Of a DNA stretch of 64,000 nucleotides, positions 50,380 to 60,973 are shown piece after piece (the stretch's first letter is position 1; each line of letters starts with the position of its first letter). The translations under genes and the position numbers were made by a program. Source of the stretch: Oscarella lobularis (taxonomy: Eukaryota > Porifera > Homoscleromorpha > Homosclerophorida > Oscarellidae); contig NC_089176.1 in NCBI RefSeq assembly GCF_947507565.1, forward strand, positions 1,736,001 to 1,800,000, in the 5' to 3' direction. The notes below the pieces were generated by a model. That model was not told the origin of the DNA. It ran no database searches and worked only from the letters and a program-made list of their open reading frames with translations.

Positions 50380-52760
50380 GACTTTGGCTCGGATTTTCCT
50401 GTGTCCGAGATTGCCCGAAATGGGTACCGAGTGAAGAGCGTGAAGGACTGAGGCTCACGCGGCGGAAGGGAGGACGGGGACGCGAACCGTATTCTCGGAA
50501 ACGATCGTCTTGCACATCAGAAGACCACTTCCGGCGAAGTAGTATTCTCCGGAGATTCGTCGAGCCACCTCCACCTCTGCAGGTACAGCATCGGGATTCG
50601 GTTTCGTCAACCACATCCGCACGGCTTGAAGCTCGGAGTCTGACTTCTGCAGATGGAGTAGCGATTCTTAACTCGGGACATCGACAATTGCGAAAACTTG
50701 GCCGGAACTTCCTCTCGGCAATCGGGACAATGCGTCGGCGTTTGCCCTTCCCGGACGGTATCGTATTTCGAAATCACAGGGTTGCAATCCCAACGAACGA
50801 GTCTTCCACTGTTCTTGTGGTTCGCCATCAACCATTTTAGGTTGCCATGGTCTGTCTCTACGACAAATCGAGATCCGGCAAGATATTTGTGGAACGTTTC
50901 ACACCCAAAGATAACGGCGTACAGCTCTTTCTCCCTAACGTCCCAAAATCTTTCGCTAGGTCCAAACGTCTTGTTGGCATAGCAGACGACTCTCTTCATT
51001 TCATTGCCGTCACGTTTTGCAAGAATGGCTGCAATGGCGTAGTCAGACGCATATGTCTGAAGTAGGAATGGTTTCGTCCAATCAGAACTGGTGCCGTACT
51101 CAGACTTCTCTTTAAACCCTCAAAAGCTTCCTGTTGCTCGGCCTTCATCGTTCCGAAGCAAACGAGTGAGTGGCTCTGCTACCTTTGCATAGACGTCGAT
51201 AAATCTCCGATAATATGAGGTTATGCCCAGGAATGTCCTCACGGAAGATCGGTTGGTTGGCGCCGCTAACGATTTGATTGCTTCGACCTTCCCCGGATCA
51301 ACTGAAAGTCCCTCTGGGGTAACGTTAGAGGTAACCCAGGAACCGCAATTCGCTCTTTCCTAGCTTGCACTTTGATGGCTTTAGCTTCAGATTATTTTCC
51401 TCGAAGCGCTAAAAGACGAGTTCTAGATCCTTTAGGTGGGTGTCGAAGTCCTTGGAATATACGACGACGTCATATTGCAATGTATTAGAAGACAATTTTT
51501 CCACTTTAGACTCGCCATCCATTGCGCGCTGAAAGGTGCTTGGTGCATTGCACAGGCCTAACGGCATGACCAGGAATTCGCATAACCCGCTGGGAGTTAT
51601 GAATGCTGTTTTCTCTACGTCTGGGGCTGCAACGAGAACTTGATGGAATCCAGATTGAAGATCGAGGCTGCTGAAAAACAGATTTCCTGATAACAAGTCC
51701 AGACTGTCATCTACTCTCGGTAAGGGATATCGATCCCTTCTTCGGAACATCGTTTATCTTCTGGTAATTTACATAGAAACGAGTCGAAGTGACATCCTTA
51801 TCGACTAGCACAACGGGGCTGGCCCAAGGCGAGCGAGATTCTTGAATCAGCCCATTTTCAAGCATCGTTGAGACGTGACCATTAATCTCTTGATTTACCG
51901 CGGGCAACTAACGGTAAGGAGATTCATTAATGGGATGACTGTCACCTGTATCGATGTGGCGATAGATTCCGGCCATGCGTCCTATATTCGACGTTCCTGA
52001 CGCGAAGATTCCTCCGTACGCATTGACCAAGGCCGATAACTTCGTCACCTGTTCTTTCGTCAGATCCTCGCCCATCGATTTATATAAGCCCATTTGGTCT
52101 CCAAGCTGGGTCCGTTTTGGGAACCTCCGGCTCAGCTACCTCTGCCTTCACGATGACCTGATTCCGACTGACGGGCGACGTGATTGCGCAAACTCTTCCG
52201 ACACCGGCTGCGTCTTCTTTTCCTAGACCCTCCACGCCATCCTCTAGATACGCTTCGAGCAATCGCACGCCAACTCGTTCTCCAGACGGGCTCCTCACTT
52301 CCACCAAACCAGTCTCGAAGTCTATTCGAATGCCTCTTCTCGAGTCCTTCCCAAGCAGAACCGGAAACAGGAAATTCTCAACAACTTCTAGTGGATGTAC
52401 GATGCGGATAGGACCGATCGTAAATTCCAAATCAACCGTTCATAGCACGCTCATTCCGCTGCCGTTTGCCACCAATAGATCTCGCATTGGAGCCTTCTTC
52501 ATTTCCTTTCCGATTCGCTCAAGGAATTCATTAGAAACAACGGACGTACCTGCTGCGGAGTCGAGAACACAGGGCGTCGGATAATCTCCCTCGACAACGA
52601 TCGCGCAGCGCGTGATATCACCAGCCCCCGAATCGTCAATGCTGCTAATTTCTCGACCGGTTAAGGTATTGACGACGTGAGATCCACTGCGATGTTGATT
52701 CTGTCAAGGCTGATGGGGTTGCGTTGCTGGCGTGGCCATCGGTTGTCCATTTCCACTAGT
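50380..52760 (-). pseudogene. Gypsy pol: protease, reverse transcriptase, RNase H (broken)
   Basis: On the minus strand: protease with VLDSAAGTSVVS near 52,545-52,575; RT with GLIQESRSPWASPVVLVDK, RFYVNYQKIND, then PLPRVDDSLDLLSGNLFFSS, LDLQSGFHQV, FLVMPLGLCNAPSTFQRAM and VVVYSKDFDTHL; RNase H with QTYASDYAIAAILAKRDGNE, REKELYAVIFGCETFHKYLA and VETDHGNLKWL. The residues just before VVVYS should be the catalytic YLDD-type box, but here they read QYD, so the RT active site is damaged. Frame changes occur at about 51,740, 51,410 and 51,080. The 3' end, with the start of the integrase zinc region (HRKIRAKVAS), stops at the Tc1 insertion. Confidence 0.88.
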
Positions 52761-52929
52761 ATTCACCCGGTGGGTGGTGCTAAGGTGGACGTCGGTTGCT
52801 GTCCGGCTTGCAGTCCGGCTTGCATCACAGGACCCTGCATAACTTGAGTCGCAGGAGGACTAGGTTGCGTTTGATACTGCGCTGGAGGCCACCCATTTGG
52901 CATCGTCTGGGTGTTTGGATAGCCGATCG

Positions 52930-53531
52930 TGGCGGCGAGTTTGGCCTCCATCCTTCTGACAGGTCAGCGCGTGGTATCCAGCTTCATCCCAGGTGGTAGA
53001 GCAAGTGCAGCGGGGCAAACTGCGGAGCGCAGGAATAGACAGACCCAGCCGAAGAGACACTGCCGTTTGAAATTCAACGTTTGTAAACGACAGATGTCTC
53101 GAGGCCGGGATCGCTTCTGAACCCGCCGCACTCCTCAACCTAGCCTGGGTGAAGCGGTTGGCGGAGGAGAGCAAACCAGCGTGTTCGGCGTCGACGACGA
53201 AATGGGAGAGGACTCGCTGAAGCTTTAGATGCTTTTCCGGGAGAGTTGCGATAGATGGTAGTGCTTCCGACACAGCTGGAGTAGCCTGAGGGGTGGACAG
53301 CGTGTGAGCAACATGACCGCCGAAAAGGTTATCGGATGGGGTGACAGATACGTCGAGAGCGGATGGAAATTGCTCTAGACGGCTTGGCAACGTGGCAAGG
53401 GTGTCGAGGCACCCAAGAAAGCGCAGGGAGACGTGCGCTCGGCCAGAGGCAGCCTTTAGCGAGACGGAGATGCAGTTGGTGAAGTTGAATGTTGTCGAGC
53501 TGGCAGATAAAGACAGGCTGCCATGGGGCAC
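52930..53531 (-). other. LINE-like ORF2 C-terminal segment fused into the gypsy gag region
   Basis: A continuous minus-strand frame of about 200 codons contains HLSFTNVEFQTAVSLRLGLS, IPALRSLPRCTCSTTWDEAG, YHALTCQKDGG and RRHDRL. The pattern C-x-C...D-x-x-G-x-H-x-x-x-C...GG...RHxxL is the Cys/His motif found near the C-terminus of many LINE ORF2 proteins and in related sequences, not of gypsy gag. It lies between the gag zinc knuckle (about 53,700) and a Pro/Gln-rich gag tail (about 52,760-52,930). CCTGTC occurs at both borders, a possible short target duplication or microhomology. It may have been captured by template switching or inserted later. Confidence 0.55.
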
Positions 53532-53539
53532 CTGTCATC

Positions 53540-54475
53540 GGCATCGGATACATAGGAACGCCATACGGGGCGGGTGCGTACGGTGCATTTATTGGGAACG
53601 CAGAATTTGCATGTTTAGCGAAGCCGCCTCCCACTGCCCTTCCTGTCGCCAACCTTTTCGGGCAGTCGGCAATTCTGTGGCCAGGCTTTTTGCAATAGAA
53701 ACACGGTCCCACTGGCCGAGGTCTAGCATCTGGTGTCCCGGTATTGAGAGCTGCGATGACGGGTGGCTCCGCCGTCTTCTTCTGCAAAAGCTGAATAATT
53801 TTTCCTTGTTGCTCCACCATCTGGCGTAGACAGTCGTCGCGTTCCTTCAATTCCGGTACCGTCGTAGCGACGATCGGGTAGCCGTCTGCGCCACCGAGCT
53901 TCGAACCTTGCTGCCGCTTCCAAATTCGTTCTGCTTTTTCGGCGATTTGACAGCCTCCTCAAGAGTTTCCGGAGCGTCGCGCTCTAGCTCCGCTTGTAAT
54001 TCTGACCTCAGTCCTTCGGTGTACCAGAGGACGATAGCAGCTGCCGAATGCGCATCTCGATCGATAGTCTGCAGCTTTAGTAACACATTACGAAAGCGCG
54101 AACTGTATGACGACACCGACTCCTGTTTCCCTTGCCTGTTGGCAACGAGAGCGCGGGTGTAATGCTGCAACGGGTTTTGCGGTCCAAAAGTCCGCTGCAT
54201 GAATTGCCTGAAATCGTCCCATTCGACCTCGTCGTTCCCATCCACGATCATCGCACGATATTCTGCTTGCGCCCTTCCTCTTAGCAAAGCGACGGCTTGG
54301 CGTAGTCGAGCACGTCGGTTCCATCGCTCGAGATCGCCGACGGCGTTAATCTGGAACATTCGTCGCCGTAGAATTTGTCGAGCCGCGCCGTATACGAGCC
54401 TCTGACAGGGTCGTCGCGCTGAGCACGAGGCGGCTCTTCTTCTTCTTCTTCGACTTGTTGTCGACGTCTTGGCAT
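53540..54475 (-). pseudogene. Gypsy gag (frameshifted)
   Basis: The start is MPRRRQQVEEEEEE at 54,475. After a frame change near 54,360 the capsid-like part reads FQINAVGDLERWNRRARLRQ, LLRGRAQAEYRAMI, EVEWDDFRQFMQRTFGP, RQGKQESVSSYSSRFRNVLL, VLWYTEGLRSELQAELERDA. After a second change near 53,850 a coiled segment (EQQGKIIQLLQKK) leads to the CCHC zinc knuckle CFYCKKPGHRIADC at about 53,703-53,662. It forms the virus-like particle shell and binds RNA in intact relatives. Confidence 0.85.
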
Positions 54476-54833
54476 CTTTTACGTGAGAATTCACAGGCCG
54501 CGTCGAGTTACGCTTTGAAATGATCCGAGTGTCGCGCCGAAGAATGTCACACTCCGCGCCGACAGTCTCACTCTCCGCGCCGACTCGTCTGCTGCTCCAA
54601 AAATATTTCGCATCGAACGATGTGCGTCTTCTCCGTCGAATTCGAGAATCGTAGATCCTAACGATTCGAGCACGAACTATCTTCCCGTAATATCCGAAGC
54701 GCCAAACGACCGAAAGAGCTCCTCGGGAAGGAACGAAACGAAACGAAAAGAGACGAAATTTCGCGACGATGAATCGATGATTCTGGAAGCCTGCGGAACG
54801 ATTCAACGCTGGTCTTCCTTTCGCCGCGATCTA

Positions 54834-54849
54834 CCCGGATTCTCCACCA
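54834..54849 (-). other. Primer-binding site
   Basis: On the minus strand TGGTGGAGAATCCGGG starts 4 nt after the 5' LTR end. It begins TGG, complementary to a tRNA CCA end; the complement CCCGGATTCTCCACCA looks like a tRNA 3' end. The tRNA identity is not assigned. Confidence 0.7.
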
Positions 54850-54853
54850 AAAT

Positions 54854-54998
54854 TGTATCGATGAGTTCTCGCAGGGAATAACGATAACCGTTGTCTATCA
54901 CGGTACAGGCGAGACTGACTCTTTATTTAGCTCCCAACTCAACATATAGTTTACTACCCCTCCTCCTATCCACGTGACCCCATCTAATCCATTTATAC
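54854..54998 (-). repeat. 5' LTR of the gypsy element (outer end cut)
   Basis: It matches the left LTR from TGTATCGATGAGTTCTCG to CTAATCCATTTATA but stops before the last 20 or so bases, where the TGTC-type dispersed repeat begins. It carries about 30 bp (CAGGGAATAACGATAACCG...) missing from the other LTR. Confidence 0.85.
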
Positions 54999-55002
54999 GA
55001 AG

Positions 55003-55370
<368 letters not shown>

Positions 55371-55470
55371 ATAGCAGAACTGTAAAGAAAGAAGTGCATT
55401 TATCGAAAGCCGCGGAGATACAACGAAGATCGATTGCTAGGCCGATCGATCGATCTTTGATCGAGCGACA

Positions 55471-55516
55471 TTTGGTTTTCAACTAAAAAACAGGGGTTCA
55501 ATTCTCCTTGGGAGTA
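55471..55516 (+). pseudogene. trnE: mt tRNA-Glu(UUC), 3' part only
   Basis: The anticodon arm TTTGG/CTAAA encloses the loop TTTTCAA (anticodon TTC). The T arm AGGGG/CTCCT with loop TTCAATT and the acceptor 3' strand TGGGAGT follow. The matching 5' acceptor strand and D arm are absent upstream, so the tRNA is truncated at the insertion border. It ends 2 nt before nad6. Confidence 0.6.
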
Positions 55517-55518
55517 CA

Positions 55519-55889
55519 GTGGAAGGGTTATTTTATATATTTGAATTAGGTGATATAATATCTGGGATAATGGTAAATTATATTCCAATTGGCTCTGGAA
55601 TAGGAGTTCTTTTATTATTTGAAGTTTTAATTATGGGAAGAGAATCCACTGCATATAATTATCGAGACATAGATCACGAATGCTTAAAGGAGGAGTTGAC
55701 GCATGACATGCCTCTATAGAAATAATAAAATCTTCAAATATAGAAGTCTTAGGGCGAATTTTATACACAGATTATTATTATTTATTTTTCATAGCAATGA
55801 TAGGAGCTATAGTTTTAACTCATGAGTTAGGAGCAGAGTTAAAAAGACAAGATCTTTTCACACAAACTAGTCGATCATTATGGCAATAA
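55519..55889 (+). pseudogene. nad6: nad6 with internal loss (NADH dehydrogenase subunit 6)
   Basis: It opens with GTG (55519) and reads MEGLFYIF as sponge ND6 does. Soon after GDIISGIMV it jumps to YIPIGSGIGVLLLFE, which belongs much further along ND6, so roughly 70 codons of membrane segments are missing. After a frame change near 55,725 it continues IEVLGRILYTDYYYLF, AMIGAIVLTHELG and ends SLWQ at TAA 55889; a second small loss before AMIGAIVLT is likely. The normal protein is about 185-195 residues; here about 120 codons remain. Confidence 0.8.
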
Positions 55890-55948
55890 TCGCACTAAAC
55901 GCTATAGTGATTTATAGCCACAATACCCCCTCTGATTAGGAAAACCAA

Positions 55949-56302
55949 ATGAGCGCGGAATTTTATGGTATTTTCATAGCGTTGTGCAGAATAGTCATAT
56001 CTGTTCCTATCTCCGGCGCCTCTTATATTTTAGGAGTTAAACAACCGGATATTGAAAAAGTATCTGTTTATGAATGCGGCTTTGACCCATTCGAATCATC
56101 TCGAATCCCATTTTCTGTAAGATTTTTCTTAATTGGTATTTTATTTTTAATTTTTGACCTCGAAATATGATTCCTTTTCCTCTGAAGTGTTGTTTATAAC
56201 AAAATTTCTTTATTTGGTTATTGAACTATGATAATATTTTTATTCATATTTACTTTAGGCTTAATATACGAGTGAATGAAGGGTGGGCTAGAATGAGAAT
56301 AA
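55949..56302 (+). pseudogene. nad3: nad3, full-length in the mitochondrial code (NADH dehydrogenase subunit 3)
   Basis: From ATG 55949 to TAA 56302 there are 117 codons plus stop when TGA is read as Trp (TGA at four positions: 56,168, 56,192, 56,225-type WTM and 56,294). The family marks [49 protein letters not shown] and LIYEWMKGGLEWE are present. In the nuclear code it stops after 73 residues. The first TGA lies where related proteins usually have a small residue, so it may be a post-transfer mutation. Complex I subunit, inner mitochondrial membrane, in its original genome. Confidence 0.9.
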
Positions 56303-56337
56303 CCACTAAGGGTCTAATTAGCGGGCCCGCTAAAATA

Positions 56338-56408
56338 GTGTTTGTAGTATAAAGGTAAAATTACTGTCTTCGGAACAGAGGATAGGGGTTCGATTCCCTT
56401 CGGACATT
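56338..56408 (+). pseudogene. trnR: mt tRNA-Arg(UCG)
   Basis: The acceptor strands GTGTTTG and CGGACAT pair over 7 bp with wobbles. The anticodon loop CTTCGGA (anticodon TCG) sits on a 4-bp stem with one mismatch at the base. The T arm is AGGGG-TTCGATT-CCCTT. Its position between nad3 and nad4L fits sponge mtDNA. Confidence 0.75.
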
Positions 56409-56445
56409 AGGGGGTTGGTTATTAATCATACCTCGAAAAAACTAA

Positions 56446-56547
56446 ATGTATTATGAATATTTTACAGTAGGGACCATATTATTTATTTTTGTTGTTCTAG
56501 GTATAGTACTTAATAGAAGTAACCTTATAATCATGTTGATGTCCATG
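56446..56547 (+). pseudogene. nad4L: nad4L, first third only (NADH dehydrogenase subunit 4L)
   Basis: From ATG 56446 the frame reads MYYEYFTVGTILFIF, VVLGIVLN, SNLIIMLMSM and then leaves the family at about 56,547. The complete protein has about 99 residues, so the right border of the mitochondrial insert is here. Confidence 0.8.
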
Positions 56548-56985
56548 TCTCTACCGCTAACATAACCTTCGTTAGTAACATCACTTTGAAAAAAGAAAAA
56601 AAAAATTGTGATTCTTTTTACGTTGTTGTTTATCAATACAAGGATATCGGTTAACACTGATATTTTTTCTAAGCTTTTGCTTTCGAGTTATCGCTGTTCG
56701 TGGTCACGTGACTGTTCGCTTTCAACTTAATTGCGCTCCCTCGTTTTACTTCTTAGCCACGCACGTGTTGCGAACAGGTGTACAACAATCAGTTCTAACT
56801 CTTCGGTTTTCCTTTTTGCCATCGAGCATTTCCTCGACAAGAAAAAGGCGCCACGCCCCTTTCCCGACTCAGCAACGAGTAGTGCTCACGTGCTGGATTA
56901 CAATCATGCATGGTATCCTCTATTGACTAATGCTTTGTACGGAAGAAAGGGTGCGTTTCTCTTTTCTGTCTTTTCATTTCTTCAT
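56548..56985. other. No gene seen
   Basis: Nuclear-type sequence between the mitochondrial insert and a gypsy fragment. Short open frames only; an A-rich run near 56,588-56,605 is the only simple repeat. Confidence 0.4.
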
Positions 56986-56989
56986 TCTT

Positions 56990-57960
56990 CAGGTTATCTT
57001 TTCATTTTTCGGTCCGCAATTTCAGGCCAGCGAATCGCAAACGAGCAAACACCGCTTCGAGGTGGCGAATATGTTCCTCGAATGTGCGCGAGTGTACAAG
57101 GACGTCGTCCAAATACACCAAGCAAGAGTCGAGTGAGAGCCCTCGTAGCACATTGTCCATTAATCGCTAAAACGTTCCCGGCGCGTTGGTAAGGCCAAAC
57201 GGCATAACTTGAAACTCATAGTGACCTCCGTTTCACAAAAAGGCGGTCTTGGCACGATCTTCCGGAGCCATCCCAACCTGCCAGTACCCCGATGAGAGAT
57301 CGAGAGTGGTGAAATATCTTGAACCGCCAAGACTATCAAGTGCGTTGTCAATACGCGGAATCAGGTAAGCGTCTTTTGAAATCGTTGAGGCGGCGAAAGT
57401 CGACACAAAAACGTAGCTTTCCTTTTTTCTTTGGTACGAGAATCATGGGTGACGACCACGGGCTGTTGCTGGGGGCGATAACGCCGGCATCGAGCATTTC
57501 TTCCACCTGACGCTGCGCCTCTGTGTGGAGATGAAAAAGGTTGACGGTACGGGCGCTGGTGAAACGGGCGCTCATTCTCCGTATGAATTGAATGTTGAAG
57601 GACATCTGCACGGCCCAAATCCGCGGAGAGCCGACTGAAAATGTCACTGTAATCCGAGAGCAAACGTTCCAGTGCTGCCCGCTCCGTAGACGACAATTTG
57701 GGAGTTTCAGGCAGCGGTGGTGTCCATTTCTCGGCTGTATGTGAACTTGAAACGGCACCGGTAAGCATTTCAGGATCAATTTCTTCCACCGTGCCAAGAC
57801 GTGTCCCCTTGTAAAGTTTGCGTGCTCCGCCAACGTTGAGAATGCGCACCGGAATCACACCGTCATTGTTGTTAGCAAGAGAAGCAGAGACAACCAGCTC
57901 GCGTTTTTCTGCTAGAGTCGGCAACGGCTCAAACAATATCGAAGACGTAGAAGAGTTGTA
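56990..57960 (-). pseudogene. Second Ty3/gypsy fragment: protease end and reverse transcriptase
   Basis: On the minus strand: RELVVSASLANNNDGVIPVR, SDYSDIFSRLSADLGRADV, then in another frame AQRQVEEMLDAGVIAPSNSP, WSSPMILVPKKKGKLRFCVD, FRRLND, and later LDSCLVYLDDVLVHSRTFEE with the catalytic YLDD intact, and HLEAVFARLR. Frame changes lie near 57,560, 57,370 and 57,180. No LTRs. It is a different family from the 38.7-55.0-kb element by its PKKKGKLRFCVDFRRLN motif. Confidence 0.85.
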
Positions 57961-58230
57961 TCGCTCCGTAGAATCCGCGCATTAAAACATGCCGGCAACA
58001 ATCATCTCCGATTTTCCCGGCGGAAAACCTACGGACTCAGCAAGCACCACGCCGGAGTAGGCTAGCCTCGCAAGCCAGGCGTGACCTGGTGGGCGTAACC
58101 ACCGCTCACGTCGCGTAGGGCCCGCGTACTGGTATCACGTGTCTTACCGTATAGTACATGTGACCCTCATTCGGCTACGCCTCTCCCTACGTAGCGCGTT
58201 GCTCCGCAAACATTTCGATGGCTCGCCGAT
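57961..58230. other. Intergenic with a partial TAGCCTCGCAAGCC repeat
   Basis: At about 58,061 the word TAGCCTCGCAAGCCAGGC matches the end of the 63.37-kb MITE, but no second end was found nearby. The rest holds nothing recognised. Confidence 0.4.
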
Positions 58231-60658
58231 ATGTCCGAAGTGAATTACCGAGCGATTTACAACACGATAGAAGCCTATGGTCGGTTCATATCACTTGTTT
58301 ATTGGCTCTTCACTCTAGTTCGCTGCAGGCTGTCACAGAACTACCACACGGGGAATCCATTGGACGTCATCCCTGTCCACGAGATCGTTGAGTCTCTCAA
58401 AGCCAAGTTTGATCGCCTCATGACCAACAGAAAGGCTGGAATGATCGTCCGTCATGCGTTTCCCTCTTGTGGTCGAAAGAGAGTCAAAGATGAGTACTGC
58501 TACACCGGCATCAAGCGCCTAAAACTCGACGAAGACAGAGATAATGACGAGGAAGACACAGCTGATTGCGAAGAAGACACAGCAAGCGAGGATGTTCATA
58601 TTCAGTCACCAGCAGCCGAAGGTTAATACGTTTTTGTCTATTGGACAGGAGTACTGATTAATTTGTCTTTATCAAGTTTAGATTAGGACGCATTCTTTTC
58701 TGTGCTTGATAAAGAGATGGAAGCACTTATCTACAGCGATGTGCTATGCCACCAACTCTCAGCGGAATTCATTAACAATTTCTGCTTTCTAGCTTACACC
58801 GATCACACTGAAAAACAAGCACCGCACCTCTTTGGCCTCATTTCCCGACTGGCTGCACGTGAATCCCAAATCGCAAATTCAAGAGACGCTCCTGCATGTC
58901 AATACGCTGCACTGCTGATATTAATGATGGCTAAACATCGATTCCAAAGAGCGTCTATGTGGCCAATGATAGTGTCGTTCATGCTATTGGATCGTGCAAC
59001 GAACAAACAGGTATGTGCTTAAAATGACAAAAAAAAACATTGCTATAGCGCCAAAATGATTTGAGCTCTCTTGGTTTGTGTAAGTCCTACCGTCATTCTT
59101 GGCGAATCCTTGATAACATCAGCAAGGCACAGAGTCTCATACATTGGACTCCTCAGAAGAACGTGATCGTGGCGTTCGACAACCTGAACATCACAAAAAG
59201 AGTTCAGCATCAAAGAGCTGGTTTGACCCTGCACATTGTAAACAAAGGTTTAATTTCGTTTTTGTCAAGACCGCAAATTGCAGATGTGCGACATGACAAC
59301 GAGACTTGTCATAACAGCAGAAATTCACCCACATTTAGAACCATTACTTTTTCAGGTATGAATAGCAATGTGACAAAAGATAGCTGTTATAGTGCTCTTG
59401 TCTTTAAAGGTGCAATGTAAGTTGATAAGCCTGAATCTCTGAAAGAGGATCACATCCTGCCGTCGCCAGCTGATAAACGAGAAACGTTCTCAAACATGAA
59501 AACGTTTCTTAAAAGATTTCTGACGACTGAATTCAAAGCCCTGAAGCCACTTTCTAAAGCGCTTTCTCCTCAGCGTCCGTTCCAGAAAACACAAAAGGCT
59601 AACATCTGTCCTTTAGAAATATTGGATGAAAATGAAAGATCGATCTATGGAACAACCAGAGTTCTTGAAAAATGCGCCCAGGACATAGGCAAGACAGACG
59701 TCAGTTCTCTGGTAAAGTTCTCTTACAGTCAAATAGACGTACGATATGAGCGTAATTCTTCGTCGTCGTAAAGGCCATAGTCGGTGATCAGCTCTCATGC
59801 AAAAATGTGCGGGGAGCAAAGCGATATCGTCTTCCAGAATCATGATACTTTTGATCAGTTTCAGTGGGCAAAAGAGAGTCCAGGTATTTCTGATTGAATA
59901 ACTGACCAACAGTCAGACCCAGTGACTGACTGACTGACTGACTGACTGATTAATCAACTGAAAAACTTCTTCTGCATAGTCGATTTCCATTTCACGTGGG
60001 AGTGTCTGGTCACTTGCTTTCACACGTTGTGGGGATCAGAAACGGTTATGTGGGACACATGGTCATCTTCTTCAGGAAACGGATAGATCGGGAGTGAGCA
60101 AAGAGGAAAAAGTTTCAGGAATAGGATGAATTCTTTCAAAATGTCGTTAGACCATTATGTGACAATGCCATCTTTAGGTGTTCTCAGCTCATCTTACCTC
60201 TGCCGCTTGCCATTATTTTGGGGTGACGGATCCGAGTGCGGATATCAACATCCCTGAAAATTCTGACAATTGGTTGGAGAAAGTTGTTGACGACATCGCT
60301 CGAAGCACGCTGTGCGAGCTGAATCCAGAATATCCCTCTACAGCGGAGGACTCCGATGAAGTTTATGCGTACCATCGGGCAGTCTGCAACATGGGGTTCC
60401 TCTACGATGCCCTACGAAATGCTATTCGCTACGAGGATGGCCCGAAAATCATTCGTCTATGGAGGTACTGGTTGATATATTTCCTGGGATGTGGGAAGGA
60501 ATTACGCGCGGGAAGCAGAGAATTTGCTCGCTAATCTGGCAGCTTATTGGCCAGATGACATAGCTCGCATGCACACTTACCATCGCACCTGCAACGTATC
60601 AGCAGTTCCTCGCCATGGCAAAGCCATTGATCAAGTACTAGAACATTACAACCTGTAA
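58231..60658 (+). pseudogene. DUF6589-type gene, copy C (broken)
   Basis: Exon-like blocks in order: MSEVNYRAIYNTIEAYG...VRHAFPSCGRKR (58,231-58,625, with an acidic end), SVLDKEMEALIYSDVLCHQL to MLLDRATNKQ (58,690-59,010), HWTPQKNVIVAFDNLNITKR (about 59,130-59,200), the piece DHILPSPADKRE to ILDENERSIYGT (59,447-59,660), GDQLSCKNVRGAKRYRLP in another frame (about 59,785), FDQFQWAKESPG, DFHFTWEC (about 59,985) and a C-terminal helical part ending VLEHYNL at 60,658. The order DNxN, ILDEN.RS, GDQL, FHF is that of DUF6589 proteins. Likely introns occur (for example GTTAAT...TTTAG near 58,624), but stops near 59,418 and 59,770 and a frame change near 60,495 indicate a pseudogene. It resembles fragment B and the fungal-type members more than copy A. 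Confidence 0.6.
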
Positions 60659-60973
60659 TTTAAACAACAATTAAGTATGTCAGGCCAACTCCACTTATCT
60701 ATTTGTTTTACTCACATAGGGTCATCAAAAACTCTGTCCGCCACTCGGGAGCTAACTTGACAAAAGAACACGTCGCTCTTGTGTCGAGATCCGCTTTTAT
60801 TTTGCTCAAAGCATCGCTAAAGGGCAGACTCAGCTCTGTCAAGTAATAGCAGAAGTATGACTCTCACAACGCCCACTGCAGAAAATGACGTTAAACCTTT
60901 TCGTGAAATCGTCGAAGAGAATGAAATGGCTGTCTTCAAAAAAAAAGAAAATTTTCAAATTTTCTTTTTGTAG

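Larger units (their letters stand above)
38689..54998 (-). mobile_element. Ty3/gypsy-type LTR retrotransposon split by nested insertions
   Basis: On the minus strand the element reads LTR (54,998-54,854), primer site, gag, protease, reverse transcriptase, RNase H, integrase, polypurine tract, LTR (38,823-38,689). The span is 16.3 kb. Removing the 6.0-kb TIR element (39,802-45,811) and the 4.3-kb Tc1 element (46,096-50,364), each with one target duplication, leaves about 6.0 kb, normal for the class. RNase H before integrase and integrase after RT are the Ty3/gypsy order. All coding parts have frameshifts or stops. The left flank is AAAAT; the right target copy cannot be read because the right LTR is cut. 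Confidence 0.9.
55471..56547 (+). other. Nuclear copy of mitochondrial DNA: trnE(part)-nad6-nad3-trnR-nad4L(part)
   Basis: Five consecutive mitochondrial genes, all on the plus strand with typical tight spacing, lie between nuclear repeats and a gypsy fragment. nad3 needs TGA as Trp to be full length, as in sponge mtDNA. nad6 has internal loss, trnE lacks its 5' half and nad4L stops after about 34 codons. This is therefore a fragment inserted in the nucleus and not part of a functional mitochondrial genome; a misassembly that joined mtDNA to a nuclear contig is less likely because of the internal damage. Confidence 0.88.

Noticed and set aside
55471-56547. Functional mitochondrial genome segment assembled in place
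   Set aside because: nad6 has lost internal segments, trnE lacks its 5' half and nad4L is cut, and both flanks are nuclear repeats.
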